NCBI GenBank assembly: GCA_045345765.1
Contig: CP148265.1
Location: 124,001 to 188,000 of the forward strand
DNA from: JAOARY01 sp045345765
Lineage (GTDB): Bacteria > Bacillota > Clostridia > Peptostreptococcales > Peptostreptococcaceae
DNA length: 64,000 nucleotides
Reading direction: 5' to 3'
The stretch's first letter is position 1. Each line of letters opens with the position of its first letter. The position numbers were made by a program, and so were the translations under genes. Positions 44,496-53,149 of the stretch are shown here, piece after piece. Under the pieces are notes generated by a model that did no database searches, was not told where the DNA came from, and saw nothing but the letters and a program-made list of their open reading frames with translations.

Positions 44496-45275
44496 CTACA
44501 CTGAATTTAAAAATGTAAAGACATATTTTATCATTTTAAAATAAATCTCTCTAAATATAGGTAAATAAAAAGGCATAGCTATAATTAAAATGGCCACACC
44601 TACTAATATTTTTAATGGCATACCCACAACAAACACATTCATCTGTGGTATAGTTCTTGCCATTACCCCTAATACCAAATTTGTAAGAAATAATGCTAAT
44701 ATTATTGGTATAGCAATTCTTATTGAAATATTCATTATAAAATCAAATAGTTCTATTACAAAATAAAAATAATTTGAATTCAATCTTATTAACCTATCTA
44801 GCGGAAAAACTCTAAAGCTATTTATAATAGCTTTTAATATTTCATAATGCCCGTTTATGGTTATGAAAACCAATAAAGATATTATATTAAAAAAATTACC
44901 TGTTATAGACACTCGCCCACCACTATTAGGATCTACAACTCTCGCCATAGCAAATCCAATTTGGACATCCATAAATGAGCCAGCAGTAAGAGCGACATTA
45001 AAAATTATATCCATAATCATGCCTATAAAAACTCCAATAAAAACTTCCTTTATTCCAATTATCAATAGCGCATCTTTTGAATAATTATATAAATTTTCAA
45101 CTGATATAAATGGATATATTAAAAATGATATCGCTAGTGACAACCCTAATTTAAAAATATTCGGAAGGTTTTTCCTTCCGAATAATGGTGATACAGTTAT
45201 TGCAGATGAAACCCTTAAGAAAATTAACATAAAAAAATACACATTTTCTGTTATGTATCTCATAAATTCATTCAT
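44496..45275 (-). CDS. fliR: Flagellar export gate protein FliR
   Basis: FliR joins FliP and FliQ in the export gate complex. The 259-residue protein has six hydrophobic segments; FLRVSSAITVSPLFGR, QIGFAMARVVDP and IPQMNVFVVGMPLKILVG are characteristic. The ATG has a weak site (GAGCTGAT), suggesting coupling to fliQ 11 bp upstream. Confidence 0.95.
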   Translation of the reverse strand: MNEFMRYITENVYFFMLIFLRVSSAITVSPLFGRKNLPNIFKLGLSLAISFLIYPFISVENLYNYSKDALLIIGIKEVFIGVFIGMIMDIIFNVALTAGSFMDVQIGFAMARVVDPNSGGRVSITGNFFNIISLLVFITINGHYEILKAIINSFRVFPLDRLIRLNSNYFYFVIELFDFIMNISIRIAIPIILALFLTNLVLGVMARTIPQMNVFVVGMPLKILVGVAILIIAMPFYLPIFREIYFKMIKYVFTFLNSV

Positions 45276-45286
45276 ATTTATCAGCT

Positions 45287-45556
45287 CTATCTTATAAATT
45301 CGTTCATACTTAAAAATAATTCTCTAGTGTAATCTACAGCTAGATTTATCAACCACGGTCCAAATATTGCAAAAGCCAGTAAAACAGCTACTATCTTTGG
45401 TATAAAAGATAAAGTTGCCTCTTGTATTTGTGTTGTAGCCTGAAATATACTAACAGCTAATCCTACCAATAATCCCAGTATTAACATCGGTGACGATAGC
45501 AAGAGAACCATCATAAGTGCACCTTGTCCTAATTCAACCACTTTTTCTATACTCAA
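45287..45556 (-). CDS. fliQ: Flagellar export gate protein FliQ
   Basis: The 89-residue membrane protein has two helices and the typical SPMLILGLLVGLAVSIFQATTQIQE (residues about 22-46; only a part is needed to identify it) and FIPKIVAV. It assembles with FliP and FliR. The start is TTG with SD AGGAAGTGG. Confidence 0.95.
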   Translation of the reverse strand: MSIEKVVELGQGALMMVLLLSSPMLILGLLVGLAVSIFQATTQIQEATLSFIPKIVAVLLAFAIFGPWLINLAVDYTRELFLSMNEFIR

Positions 45557-45570
45557 TTTACCACTTCCTA

Positions 45571-46329
45571 CTAGTTAAATCCCGTAACAATTGACTTTAT
45601 AACTAAAGTCCATCCATCTACCAAAATAAACAATAATAATTTGAATGGTAAAGATATCATAACTGGAGGCAACATCATCATCCCCATAGACATCAGTGTA
45701 CTAGCAACTACCATATCTATTATTATAAATGGTATAAACAATATAACACCCATAATAAAGCCTGATTTTAATTCACTTATCAAAAATGCAGGAATCAAAA
45801 CTCTATTAGGAATATTATCTTCTTTAATACTTTCATCTTTTGCAAGTTCAATAAACAAATCCAAATCACTTTTTCTTGTCTGTTTCATCATAAACTTTCT
45901 TAAAGGATCCATTCCTTTTTGTAATGCTTCTTCTTGTGTAATTTCTTCACTTAAATATGGTGTTAATGACGTTTCATATATTTCATTCCCTACAGGCGCC
46001 ATTATAAAAAATGTCAAAAATAAAGAAAGTCCAATAAGAACTCTTCCAGACAAAGCTTGCTGTGCACCCATAGCTTGCTTCAAAAATGAAAGTATAATTA
46101 GAATCCTTGTGAAAGAAGTCATCATTATAATTATTGTTGGTAGTAACGATAAAATAGTAAAGAGCAATACCATTTCAATAGTATTACTCAAATTACTAGG
46201 ATTTCCATCTCCACTTATATCTATTGATATATTTGGAAATGCATTTTCAGCAAAAGAAAGCCTAAAAAAGAATAAAGAAAAAAGTAATGATACAAACATA
46301 ATCTTTTTTAAATTTTTAATATTACTCAT
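45571..46329 (-). CDS. fliP: Flagellar export gate protein FliP
   Basis: FliP forms the pentameric core of the export gate. A cleavable signal peptide (about 5-26, ending LSFAEN) is followed by four membrane helices; MMTSFTRILIILSFLKQAMG, FFIMAPVG and the later FMMKQTRKSDL are family motifs. The start is ATG 46329 (252 aa), 9 bases after GAGG, overlapping the fliO end; an ATG five codons earlier lies upstream of that SD. Confidence 0.96.
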   Translation of the reverse strand: MSNIKNLKKIMFVSLLFSLFFFRLSFAENAFPNISIDISGDGNPSNLSNTIEMVLLFTILSLLPTIIIMMTSFTRILIILSFLKQAMGAQQALSGRVLIGLSLFLTFFIMAPVGNEIYETSLTPYLSEEITQEEALQKGMDPLRKFMMKQTRKSDLDLFIELAKDESIKEDNIPNRVLIPAFLISELKSGFIMGVILFIPFIIIDMVVASTLMSMGMMMLPPVMISLPFKLLLFILVDGWTLVIKSIVTGFN

Positions 46330-46633
46330 TATTATCATCCTCATCTAAAATGGTATCAATTTTATAGAAATTATCACCATTTATTCCAAGTATATATTCT
46401 TTTTTATCTGCTTTCAATAAAATTATTTCTCTATTTTTTCCGACAAATAATCTTTCTTTTATCTCTAATTTTCTCTCAAAATTATTATTAAAAAAATTCT
46501 TCTTTAATATACCTGTATTTAGCTTTTGCTTATTCTTATATAGATATTTACAAGCAAAATAAGCCATTAGACAAACTAAAACGATAGAAAATATATAATA
46601 TATAATCTTAGAAAAACTTATTTCATAAAGCAT
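46322..46633 (-). CDS. fliO: Flagellar biosynthesis protein FliO (FliZ type)
   Basis: FliO helps FliP assemble and is not part of the finished gate. The 103-residue protein has one membrane helix (about 10-30) and a small cytoplasmic domain with IKERLFVGKNREIILLKADKKEYILGI, cut here to its recognisable core. That VGKNREI...L pattern and the position before fliP identify it. Sequence conservation is always low in this family. The SD is weak (AGG). Confidence 0.85.
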   Translation of the reverse strand: MLYEISFSKIIYYIFSIVLVCLMAYFACKYLYKNKQKLNTGILKKNFFNNNFERKLEIKERLFVGKNREIILLKADKKEYILGINGDNFYKIDTILDEDDNNE

Positions 46634-46636
46634 TTA

Positions 46637-46999
46637 TTAACCTATTATTTTTTTAACAGCTTCTAAAATTCTGTCAGCTTGGAAAGGTTTAACTATAAAA
46701 TCTTTAGCTCCAGATTGAATAGCTTCTATAACCATACTTTGTTGACCCATTGCTGAACACATTATAATTTTTGCATTTGGATCCATTCCTTTAATTTCTT
46801 TTACAGCTTGTATTCCATCTACTTCAGGCATAGTAATATCCATTATTACTAAATCAGGGCTAACCTCTTTGTACTTTTCTATAGCTTTAGCACCATTTTC
46901 AGCTTCACCTAAAATTTCATAACCATTCTTAGATAAAATATCCTTTATCATCATTCTCATAAAAGCTGCATCATCAACTAATAATATTCCTTTTCCCAT
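46637..46999 (-). CDS. cheY: Chemotaxis response regulator CheY
   Basis: CheY-P carries the signal from CheA to the switch proteins FliM and FliY. The single receiver domain of 120 residues has the acidic pair D9 and D10, phospho-acceptor D54, S82 and K104. It lies directly after fliY, which encodes its motor-bound phosphatase. ATG with SD GAGGAGG. Confidence 0.96.
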   Translation of the reverse strand: MGKGILLVDDAAFMRMMIKDILSKNGYEILGEAENGAKAIEKYKEVSPDLVIMDITMPEVDGIQAVKEIKGMDPNAKIIMCSAMGQQSMVIEAIQSGAKDFIVKPFQADRILEAVKKIIG

Positions 47000-47029
47000 C
47001 TTTAATCAAATCCTCCTCTATTATAAAAA

Positions 47030-48223
47030 TTATATTGATTTTAATCTTTTTTCTGGTTTAACTATATCAGTTATTCTAACACCATAACTTTCATCAATAA
47101 CAACAACTTCACCTTTTGCTATATTTTTTCCATTTACTAAAATATCTAAAGGTTCACCTACTAACTTATCTAATTCTATTATTGTTCCTGGTGCAAAGTC
47201 AAGAATTTCATCAATACTTCTTCTAGTTCTACCTAATTGTACTGTTACTTTTAAATTAACATCCCTTATAAGTTCAATGTTTTCTGACATATTTGCCATA
47301 ATATTTGCTGTTGGATCAAAACTTTGGAACTCAACAGGTTGAACATTAACAGGCTGTTGCATTTGTGGCTGATAGTAATTTTGTTGCGGTTGTTGCATTT
47401 GTGGCTGCATTTGCGGTTGTTGCATTTGCGGCTGTTGCATTTGCGGTTGTGGTGGCATCTGCGGTTCTACCTCCTTTTGTGCTGCTGGTTGCGGTTCAAC
47501 TTTTGTTTCTACAATCTCATCAGCAACATCAGATGAAGAACTTTCTGAACCTCCATATAACATATTATCAACTAAAGACTTCGCAAAGTCAATAGGCAGT
47601 AATTGCATAATATTACTATCTATTAAATCTTCAATAGTCATTTTAAATGAAATTCTTATAAGCTTGTCATCTGAATCTATTCCAGATAAATCTACATTCG
47701 AACCAGATAAGTTCATTTTAAAAACTTCTGGAGGGGATATATCTATTTTTTTAGTAAGCATTTCTGATAAAGATGTCGACGAACTACCTACCATTTGATT
47801 CATAGCTTCACTAATTGCACTTAAGTGAATTTCTTCTAATTCTCCTGGTAAATTTTCTCTACCATCTCCACCCATCATTAAAGAAGTGATTACTTTTACA
47901 TCATCTTCTTTTAGTATTAATACATTAGTACCCGTTAATCCTTCACTGTAACCTACTTGTACAGCAACGAATGGAATTGGATATTGATCAGCCAGCTCAT
48001 TTAGAGTAACTGAGTCAACAACAGGAGTTGTTATATTAACTTTTTTTCCTAATAAAGTAGATAATGTTGTTGCAGACGTGCCCATATTTATATTTCCTAT
48101 TTCACCAAGGGCATCTTTCTCCATATCATTTAACATTTCATTTGTTTCTTCTGATTCATCAGAGCTTGAATCACCTGTTAATAAGGCATCTATCTCTTCT
48201 TGTGAAAGCATATCATTCATCAT
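47030..48223 (-). CDS. fliY: Flagellar motor switch phosphatase FliY
   Basis: FliY is a C-ring protein that binds and dephosphorylates CheY-P. An N-terminal CheY-binding motif LSQEEIDALL comes first. Next is a CheC-like domain with two intact phosphatase motifs (D37, E41, N44 and S135, E139, N142). A Pro/Gln/Met linker (about 230-310) contains tandem QMQQP units. The FliN/SpoA domain (about 323-391) ends the 397 residues. The ATG is 8 bases after GGTGA and the gene overlaps fliM by 11 bp. The linker is much richer in Gln than that of Bacillus FliY. Confidence 0.96.
   Translation of the reverse strand: MMNDMLSQEEIDALLTGDSSSDESEETNEMLNDMEKDALGEIGNINMGTSATTLSTLLGKKVNITTPVVDSVTLNELADQYPIPFVAVQVGYSEGLTGTNVLILKEDDVKVITSLMMGGDGRENLPGELEEIHLSAISEAMNQMVGSSSTSLSEMLTKKIDISPPEVFKMNLSGSNVDLSGIDSDDKLIRISFKMTIEDLIDSNIMQLLPIDFAKSLVDNMLYGGSESSSSDVADEIVETKVEPQPAAQKEVEPQMPPQPQMQQPQMQQPQMQPQMQQPQQNYYQPQMQQPVNVQPVEFQSFDPTANIMANMSENIELIRDVNLKVTVQLGRTRRSIDEILDFAPGTIIELDKLVGEPLDILVNGKNIAKGEVVVIDESYGVRITDIVKPEKRLKSI
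47351..47461 (-). repeat. Tandem QMQQP-coding repeat in the fliY linker
   Basis: Codons for residues about 255-291 repeat 15- to 18-bp units encoding QMQQP or QMQP. The copies are nearly identical at DNA level, which suggests recent expansion and possible length variation between strains. Confidence 0.75.
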
Positions 48224-49214
48224 ATTCTAAATCACCTTCTTCGATAACTTTTGTTATTTTCACAGCTAAATTATTTTTTATGCTACCAGGTTTACCATAA
48301 AACTTATTTTTATCATTTACCCTTATTTCAAAGTCATTTTCAATTGTGCTATTTAATGTTACTACATCACCACGTTGCAACATTAAAAATTCTTCTACAG
48401 TTATATTTGTTTCCCCAATAACACATGCTATGTCAAGATTTGCCTTTTTAACTCTATTCTTTAAATTTATCTTATCTTCTTCACTAATCTTTTTTGTAAT
48501 ATTAGTAGAAAACCAAAATTTAGTACTTAATTTAGTTAAAATAGGTTCTAAAACAATATGTGGTATACATATATTCATAAGCCCTTCAGCATCTCCTACT
48601 TTTACTTTCAAAGTAATTAAGGCTACTGTTTCATTTGGAGAAACTATCTGAGCAAATTGAGAATTAGTCTCTATTTTGTCCAAAACAGGGGATAATTCTA
48701 TAACATTTTCCCATGGATCTATGAACAAATTAGCCACTTGCGATACAATCTTTTTTAGAATAGTTATTTCTATTTCTGTAAATGCCCTAATTTCTCCATC
48801 ATATTTTCCATCTCCACCTAATATTCTATCTATCATAGAATAACAAAGTCTTGTTGATATATCGAAAATAATATCACCTGGAAGAGGCATGAAATTTATT
48901 ATGGATAGCATAGCTGGATTAGAAATCGAGTTGCTAAATTCATAATAAGATAATTCTTCTACAGAAAGTACATCTATTTGAACAAAAGTTCTTAAATACC
49001 CTGAAAAGAAAGTATTTAACACTCTTGCAAAATTTTCATGCATCATATGAAGTGTTCTTAGCTGATCCTTTGCTAGTTTTTTAGGGCTTTTAAAATCGTA
49101 TTTTTTAATTTTTTTCTCTTTTGACTCATCTTTTATGTCTGATACATCAACTTCCCCAGTCGTAAGAGCATCCAAAAGGGAGTCTATCTCATTTTGTGAT
49201 AATATTTCGGACAA
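48213..49214 (-). CDS. fliM: Flagellar motor switch protein FliM
   Basis: FliM is the C-ring protein that receives CheY-P and sets rotation direction. The N-terminal CheY-binding motif reads LSQNEIDSLL (5-14); the middle CheC-like domain lacks phosphatase residues as usual; the C-terminal SpoA domain completes 333 residues. The start is TTG 49214, 9 bases after GAGG; an ATG five codons earlier lies upstream of that SD. A 20-codon copy of its N-terminal region precedes it. Confidence 0.96.
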   Translation of the reverse strand: MSEILSQNEIDSLLDALTTGEVDVSDIKDESKEKKIKKYDFKSPKKLAKDQLRTLHMMHENFARVLNTFFSGYLRTFVQIDVLSVEELSYYEFSNSISNPAMLSIINFMPLPGDIIFDISTRLCYSMIDRILGGDGKYDGEIRAFTEIEITILKKIVSQVANLFIDPWENVIELSPVLDKIETNSQFAQIVSPNETVALITLKVKVGDAEGLMNICIPHIVLEPILTKLSTKFWFSTNITKKISEEDKINLKNRVKKANLDIACVIGETNITVEEFLMLQRGDVVTLNSTIENDFEIRVNDKNKFYGKPGSIKNNLAVKITKVIEEGDLEYDE

Positions 49215-49267
49215 ATTTTGCCACCTCATTTCATTGCACTACATAAATATTATTCTTAATTTATTTT

Positions 49268-49330
49268 TTAATTTTTCTTTAAGCTTTCTAAAAGAGAGTC
49301 TATTTCATCTTGAGATAAAGTTTCTGACAA
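49268..49330 (-). CDS. Mini-FliM: 20-residue peptide with a CheY-binding motif
   Basis: Between fliL and fliM a TTG frame of 20 codons encodes MSETLSQDEIDSLLESL followed by KKN. It has its own SD, GAGG, 8 bases before the TTG, and a TAA stop at 49268-49270. The first 14 residues match FliM at 12 positions (FliM: MSEILSQNEIDSLL) and resemble FliY. In this stretch five codons differ by synonymous changes and only two change the residue. That pattern suggests an old duplication kept under protein-level selection. The motif is the part of FliM and FliY that binds CheY-P, so a free peptide could compete for or buffer CheY-P. It could also be a dying fliM fragment. I know of no described gene of this kind. 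Confidence 0.6.
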   Translation of the reverse strand: MSETLSQDEIDSLLESLKKN

Positions 49331-49346
49331 TTTAATCACCTCACTT

Positions 49347-49769
49347 TTATTGTATTACATAATCCGAAAAATATATTTGTAAAATACTATCAGTTTCAAA
49401 TTTTTCATTTAATTTATTTACTATATCTTTTTTCAACTTATCCATACCTTCTTTTGAAACTATTTCTTTAGGATCTTGGCTTATAAGAATTCCTATTATA
49501 GAATCTCTAACCAAAACATTTTCTTCTGTTAATTTTTCTGGCATCTTTTTATCAGTTGTTTCAATAGTAATTTTTCCTTTGAAAAAGTTTCTTGTTCCGC
49601 CAATATTAGTAGCGAATTCTCCAGCCTCATATGTATATGTTTTTATATTCTTTTTAGCTGAATCATCTCCATTACCTTTGAAGACTGAAAAATAAAGTGT
49701 TCCGCCAAATATTAAGATTGCTATTAAAAGCCCAACAACGGAAACCATCATAACTTTTTTAACATCCAT
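49347..49769 (-). CDS. fliL: Flagellar basal body-associated protein FliL
   Basis: FliL surrounds the stator units and supports torque. The 140-residue protein has one N-terminal membrane helix (about 7-28) and a periplasmic-side domain (outside the membrane here) with VRDSIIGILISQDPKEI and a C-terminal IYFSDYVIQ, the family end. ATG with SD GGAGG. It stands between motB and the switch genes, typical of Clostridia. Confidence 0.94.
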   Translation of the reverse strand: MDVKKVMMVSVVGLLIAILIFGGTLYFSVFKGNGDDSAKKNIKTYTYEAGEFATNIGGTRNFFKGKITIETTDKKMPEKLTEENVLVRDSIIGILISQDPKEIVSKEGMDKLKKDIVNKLNEKFETDSILQIYFSDYVIQ

Positions 49770-49803
49770 GTTTTAACCTCCAGTGTGCTACTGTTTTTAT
49801 ATC

Positions 49804-50556
49804 TTAATCTTCTAAATCAATATTTTCATTTTCTAAAGTCTTTTTGACAATTAAAATGTCTACTCTTCTATTTTTAGCCTTATTTTCAACAGAATCATTC
49901 GGAGCAACCGGATGGTATTCACTATATCCTGCTGCTGAAAATCTTGTCGGCTTAAGACCATTTTGTTCTATAAAAAATCTAACTACATTACTAGCTCTTG
50001 AAACAGATAGTTCCCAGTTTGTCTCATATCTAGAACCTCTTACAATCTGATCATTATCAGTGTGACCTTCAACTCTTATATTTTTATCAGAAAACTCTTC
50101 TTTTTTCAAGAGTTCTGCTATATAGCTAAGTGTTTTTCTAGATGGTTCCTTTATAATAGCTCTACCAGAATCAAATAATGCATTATCACTAAATCTTAAA
50201 AGTAAACCGGAATTATTATTTGTAACCTCAACATCATCTATAATACCTTCTTCTTCCAAATAATCTTCTATTTGTTCTTCAAGCTCTTGAAAATCTTCAG
50301 CTTCTTGTAATTGTTTTTTTATATCATCATCATTTAAACCTTTACTCATAAGTTCTGAATCATCTATTGTCTTTCCTGCTGTTAAAACCCCTAAAGAACC
50401 TTGAAAAGCCTCTATAACAGACTTGAATTTTTTAGCATCTACAGTCGACATGGAAAATAGTAAAACGAAAAAGCATAAAAGTAAAGTAACCATATCTCCA
50501 TATGTAACCATCCAATCTGGAGCGCCTTGCTTTGCTTCTTCCTCTTTTTTTCTCAC
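49804..50556 (-). CDS. motB: Flagellar motor stator protein MotB
   Basis: MotB anchors the stator to peptidoglycan and conducts ions with MotA. The ion-binding aspartate is D21 in WMVTYGDMVTLLLCFF. A plug-like region and an OmpA-family peptidoglycan-binding domain (about 125-240, VEGHTDND and ELSVSRASNVVRFF) follow. I start it at GTG 50556 (250 aa), 8 bases after GGAGG and directly past the motA stop; the longer frame from 50586 overlaps motA and includes the SD. Proton or sodium use cannot be told from sequence alone. Confidence 0.95.
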   Translation of the reverse strand: MRKKEEEAKQGAPDWMVTYGDMVTLLLCFFVLLFSMSTVDAKKFKSVIEAFQGSLGVLTAGKTIDDSELMSKGLNDDDIKKQLQEAEDFQELEEQIEDYLEEEGIIDDVEVTNNNSGLLLRFSDNALFDSGRAIIKEPSRKTLSYIAELLKKEEFSDKNIRVEGHTDNDQIVRGSRYETNWELSVSRASNVVRFFIEQNGLKPTRFSAAGYSEYHPVAPNDSVENKAKNRRVDILIVKKTLENENIDLED

Positions 50557-50557
50557 T

Positions 50558-51337
50558 CTATTCTCCTCCTTCGCTAACCTTTTCATCTCTTCTCATAGAA
50601 GGTGGTAAAAATGCTTTTAATTTTTCTTCTATAATTCTTGGGTTTTCTCCAGCTTGTATTGAAAGTAATCCTTCAACCATAATTTCTTTTTCTAATGTTT
50701 CCTCTCTACTCTTAATCTTTAACTTATTAGCAATTGGTAGGAATATAAGATTCGCCAAGAAACTTCCATACATTGTTGTAAGTAGTGCAACTGCCATAGA
50801 TGGTCCTATACTAGATGGATCATCTAAGTTCTTAAGCATGTTAACAAGTCCAATAAGTGTTCCTATCATACCAAATGCAGGGGAATATGCTCCCATTGTT
50901 TCAAATAATCCTTGTCCCAATTTATGTCTTTCATCAATGAACGCAAGTTCTGTTTCTAATAAAGTCCTTACAAGTTCAGGATCTGTACCATCAACAACAA
51001 GCATTATACCTTTTTTTAAGAATTGATCATCCATATTGGAACTACTTTCTTCTAACGCTAATAAACCTTCTTTTCTGGCTTTATTGGCAAGTTCTATAAT
51101 ATCAGATATTACATCGTTTGGGTTATTATCTTTTTCTCTTAAAGCTTTTTTTGTAACTTTTGTAATCTCTTTAAATCTAGCAAGAGGGTAGGCGACAAGA
51201 GTTGACGCCACCGTACCTCCTCCTACTATAAAAATAGATGGTATATCTATAAAAGTTGTAATACTTCCACCCAATAATATCCCTATAACTATTAGAACTA
51301 TACCTCCAATAACACCAATAATAGTACTTAAGTCCAA
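50558..51337 (-). CDS. motA: Flagellar motor stator protein MotA
   Basis: MotA forms the rotating pentamer of the stator. Four membrane helices are seen, two at the start and two around 150-200, with a cytoplasmic loop and the FETMGAYSPAFGMIGTLIGL and PSMAVALLTTMYG motifs. The 259 residues match Gram-positive MotA. The start is TTG with GAGG 8 bases upstream. In Bacillus motAB lies elsewhere; here it is in the operon between flbD and fliL. Confidence 0.96.
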   Translation of the reverse strand: MDLSTIIGVIGGIVLIVIGILLGGSITTFIDIPSIFIVGGGTVASTLVAYPLARFKEITKVTKKALREKDNNPNDVISDIIELANKARKEGLLALEESSSNMDDQFLKKGIMLVVDGTDPELVRTLLETELAFIDERHKLGQGLFETMGAYSPAFGMIGTLIGLVNMLKNLDDPSSIGPSMAVALLTTMYGSFLANLIFLPIANKLKIKSREETLEKEIMVEGLLSIQAGENPRIIEEKLKAFLPPSMRRDEKVSEGGE

Positions 51338-51360
51338 ATACTACACCTCTTTTCCTAAAG

Positions 51361-51549
51361 CTATAATTTTTTTAGTATATCTTTTTTGAATTCTTTTATT
51401 TGTTGTATTAAATCAACAATCTTTTCCTTTACTATATATTTATTCCCATTTGTAAGAGTTATAACCGTATCTGGTGTTTCTTCTATAGTTTCTATCAAAT
51501 TTTCATTTATAGCAAAAGATTCTCCATTAAGTCTTTTGACCATTATCAT
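51361..51549 (-). CDS. flbD: Flagellar FlbD family protein
   Basis: The 62-residue protein matches the small FlbD (YlzI, SwrD) family: VKRLNGESFAINENLIETIEETPDTVITLTNG in compressed form as RLNG, NENLIE and TPDTVITL. SwrD of Bacillus raises motor torque by an unknown means. It follows flgE and precedes motA, the usual place. ATG with SD AAGGTGA. Confidence 0.92.
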   Translation of the reverse strand: MIMVKRLNGESFAINENLIETIEETPDTVITLTNGNKYIVKEKIVDLIQQIKEFKKDILKKL

Positions 51550-51561
51550 AAAATCACCTTA

Positions 51562-53127
51562 TTATCTCTTTAAGTTAACTAATTCTTCAAGCATTTGGTC
51601 AGTTGTTGTTATAACTCTTGAGTTAGCTTGGAAACCTCTTTGAGTTGTTATCATACTTGTAAATTCTTGAGCTATATCAACATTAGATCTTTCTAAAAAT
51701 CCTGTTTTTAATGTACCATAACCATTTGTTCCTGGAGCAGCAATTTGAGGAATACCTGAGTTTCTAGTTTCATCATATAAATTACCATTCGATTTTTGTA
51801 AACCTTCTGGATTTGAGAACTTAGCCAAAGCAACTTGTCCTAAAACTCTCTTTTGATCGTTATCAAATTCTCCAACAACTTCACCAGTTTCACTTATTGA
51901 ATATCCCTTTAATGAACCTTGTGGATATCCTTTTACTTCATCTGCATTTACATTTGATTTTTCTGCAAATTGATTTAAATCTTTAAATGATATATTTACA
52001 TTTTCAAGTGCAGATGCACCATTAGTCATAGCTGTACCAAGTCTTAATTTCATAACTCCACCATTTGTAGATAACGCACTATCAATTTGACCATCTTCAT
52101 TGAATACTAATGTAAATCCATCATCATTATTTATATCATTTGGTATTGAACCCGAATCTGTAATATATCCAAAACCATCAGTACTATAATTTGGTTCAGG
52201 AGCAGCACCTGATCTATCTACACCATCAGCACCATTTGGAAGCATATTACCATCATCATCCATATAAAATGCATGTACTTTCCAAGTACTGTTTGGTATA
52301 GTCTGATCTACCTTGTCTTTATAGAATACCATTTTTATAGTATGCTCGTTACCAAAATCATCATAAATCTTAAAATCTTTTGATTGAGAAACACAAGAAC
52401 TTGCATCTCCTTGTTCATTTGGAACATAAGTTAATTTATCTGTAGCACTTGTAGTTGATTGTTTCTTATAAATATACGTATTACCTGCATTATTTCCTAT
52501 AAAACCACCAGTCACAACAGGATTTCCTGCTGAATCTAGAATTTTATCCTTTGGTGTTGTTGTTGCATCTAAGTTCCCTGCCCAAGAAACAACTACTTCT
52601 TGAGGGTTATCATCTGAAGGCTTAGTTGCTTGTGGTGGATAAACTATTGATTTATCTACTACTATTCCACCTAATGTAGAACCTACATTACCATTTTCAT
52701 CAGCTTGATATCCCATTACTCTCATACCTTCTCTAGTAACTAAGTTTCCAGCTGCATCTAAAGCCATATTACCTGCTCTAGTATAGAATTTATTTCTATT
52801 ATTAGGGTCATTTGATACTACAAAGAATCCATCTCCATTTATTAAAACATCACTAGGATTTCCTGTTGCTTCTGGAGCACCACTTGTCATAACTGTTCCT
52901 ATACTTCCAACATCAGCACCAAAACCTATTTGAACTGGGTTTGTACCCCCTCTTCCATCTCCAGGACCACTAGCACCTTGTATAACTTGACTAAATGATT
53001 CTTTAAAAGTTACATTTGATTTTTTAAATCCAACAGTATTTACATTAGCTATATTATTACCAATAACATCCATTTTAGTTTGATGGGCACTTAAACTCGC
53101 AACTGCCGCATTCATAGATCTCATCAT
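51562..53127 (-). CDS. flgE: Flagellar hook protein FlgE
   Basis: FlgE builds the hook. The 521-residue chain has the conserved N-terminal MMRSMNAAVASLSAHQTKMD and NNIANVNTVGFK segment and a C-terminal VDIAQEFTSMITTQRGFQAN segment, which pack as coiled coils, with large variable domains between. It is about twice the length of the Bacillus hook protein, as often seen in Clostridia. ATG with SD GGAGGA. Confidence 0.95.
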   Translation of the reverse strand: MMRSMNAAVASLSAHQTKMDVIGNNIANVNTVGFKKSNVTFKESFSQVIQGASGPGDGRGGTNPVQIGFGADVGSIGTVMTSGAPEATGNPSDVLINGDGFFVVSNDPNNRNKFYTRAGNMALDAAGNLVTREGMRVMGYQADENGNVGSTLGGIVVDKSIVYPPQATKPSDDNPQEVVVSWAGNLDATTTPKDKILDSAGNPVVTGGFIGNNAGNTYIYKKQSTTSATDKLTYVPNEQGDASSCVSQSKDFKIYDDFGNEHTIKMVFYKDKVDQTIPNSTWKVHAFYMDDDGNMLPNGADGVDRSGAAPEPNYSTDGFGYITDSGSIPNDINNDDGFTLVFNEDGQIDSALSTNGGVMKLRLGTAMTNGASALENVNISFKDLNQFAEKSNVNADEVKGYPQGSLKGYSISETGEVVGEFDNDQKRVLGQVALAKFSNPEGLQKSNGNLYDETRNSGIPQIAAPGTNGYGTLKTGFLERSNVDIAQEFTSMITTQRGFQANSRVITTTDQMLEELVNLKR

Positions 53128-53149
53128 AAAGCATTCCTCCTATAATTTC

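Noticed and set aside
50554..50586. Longer motB starting at ATG 50586
   Set aside because: The extra codons overlap motA and contain the SD GGAGG; GTG 50556 has ideal spacing and gives the usual MotB N-terminus.
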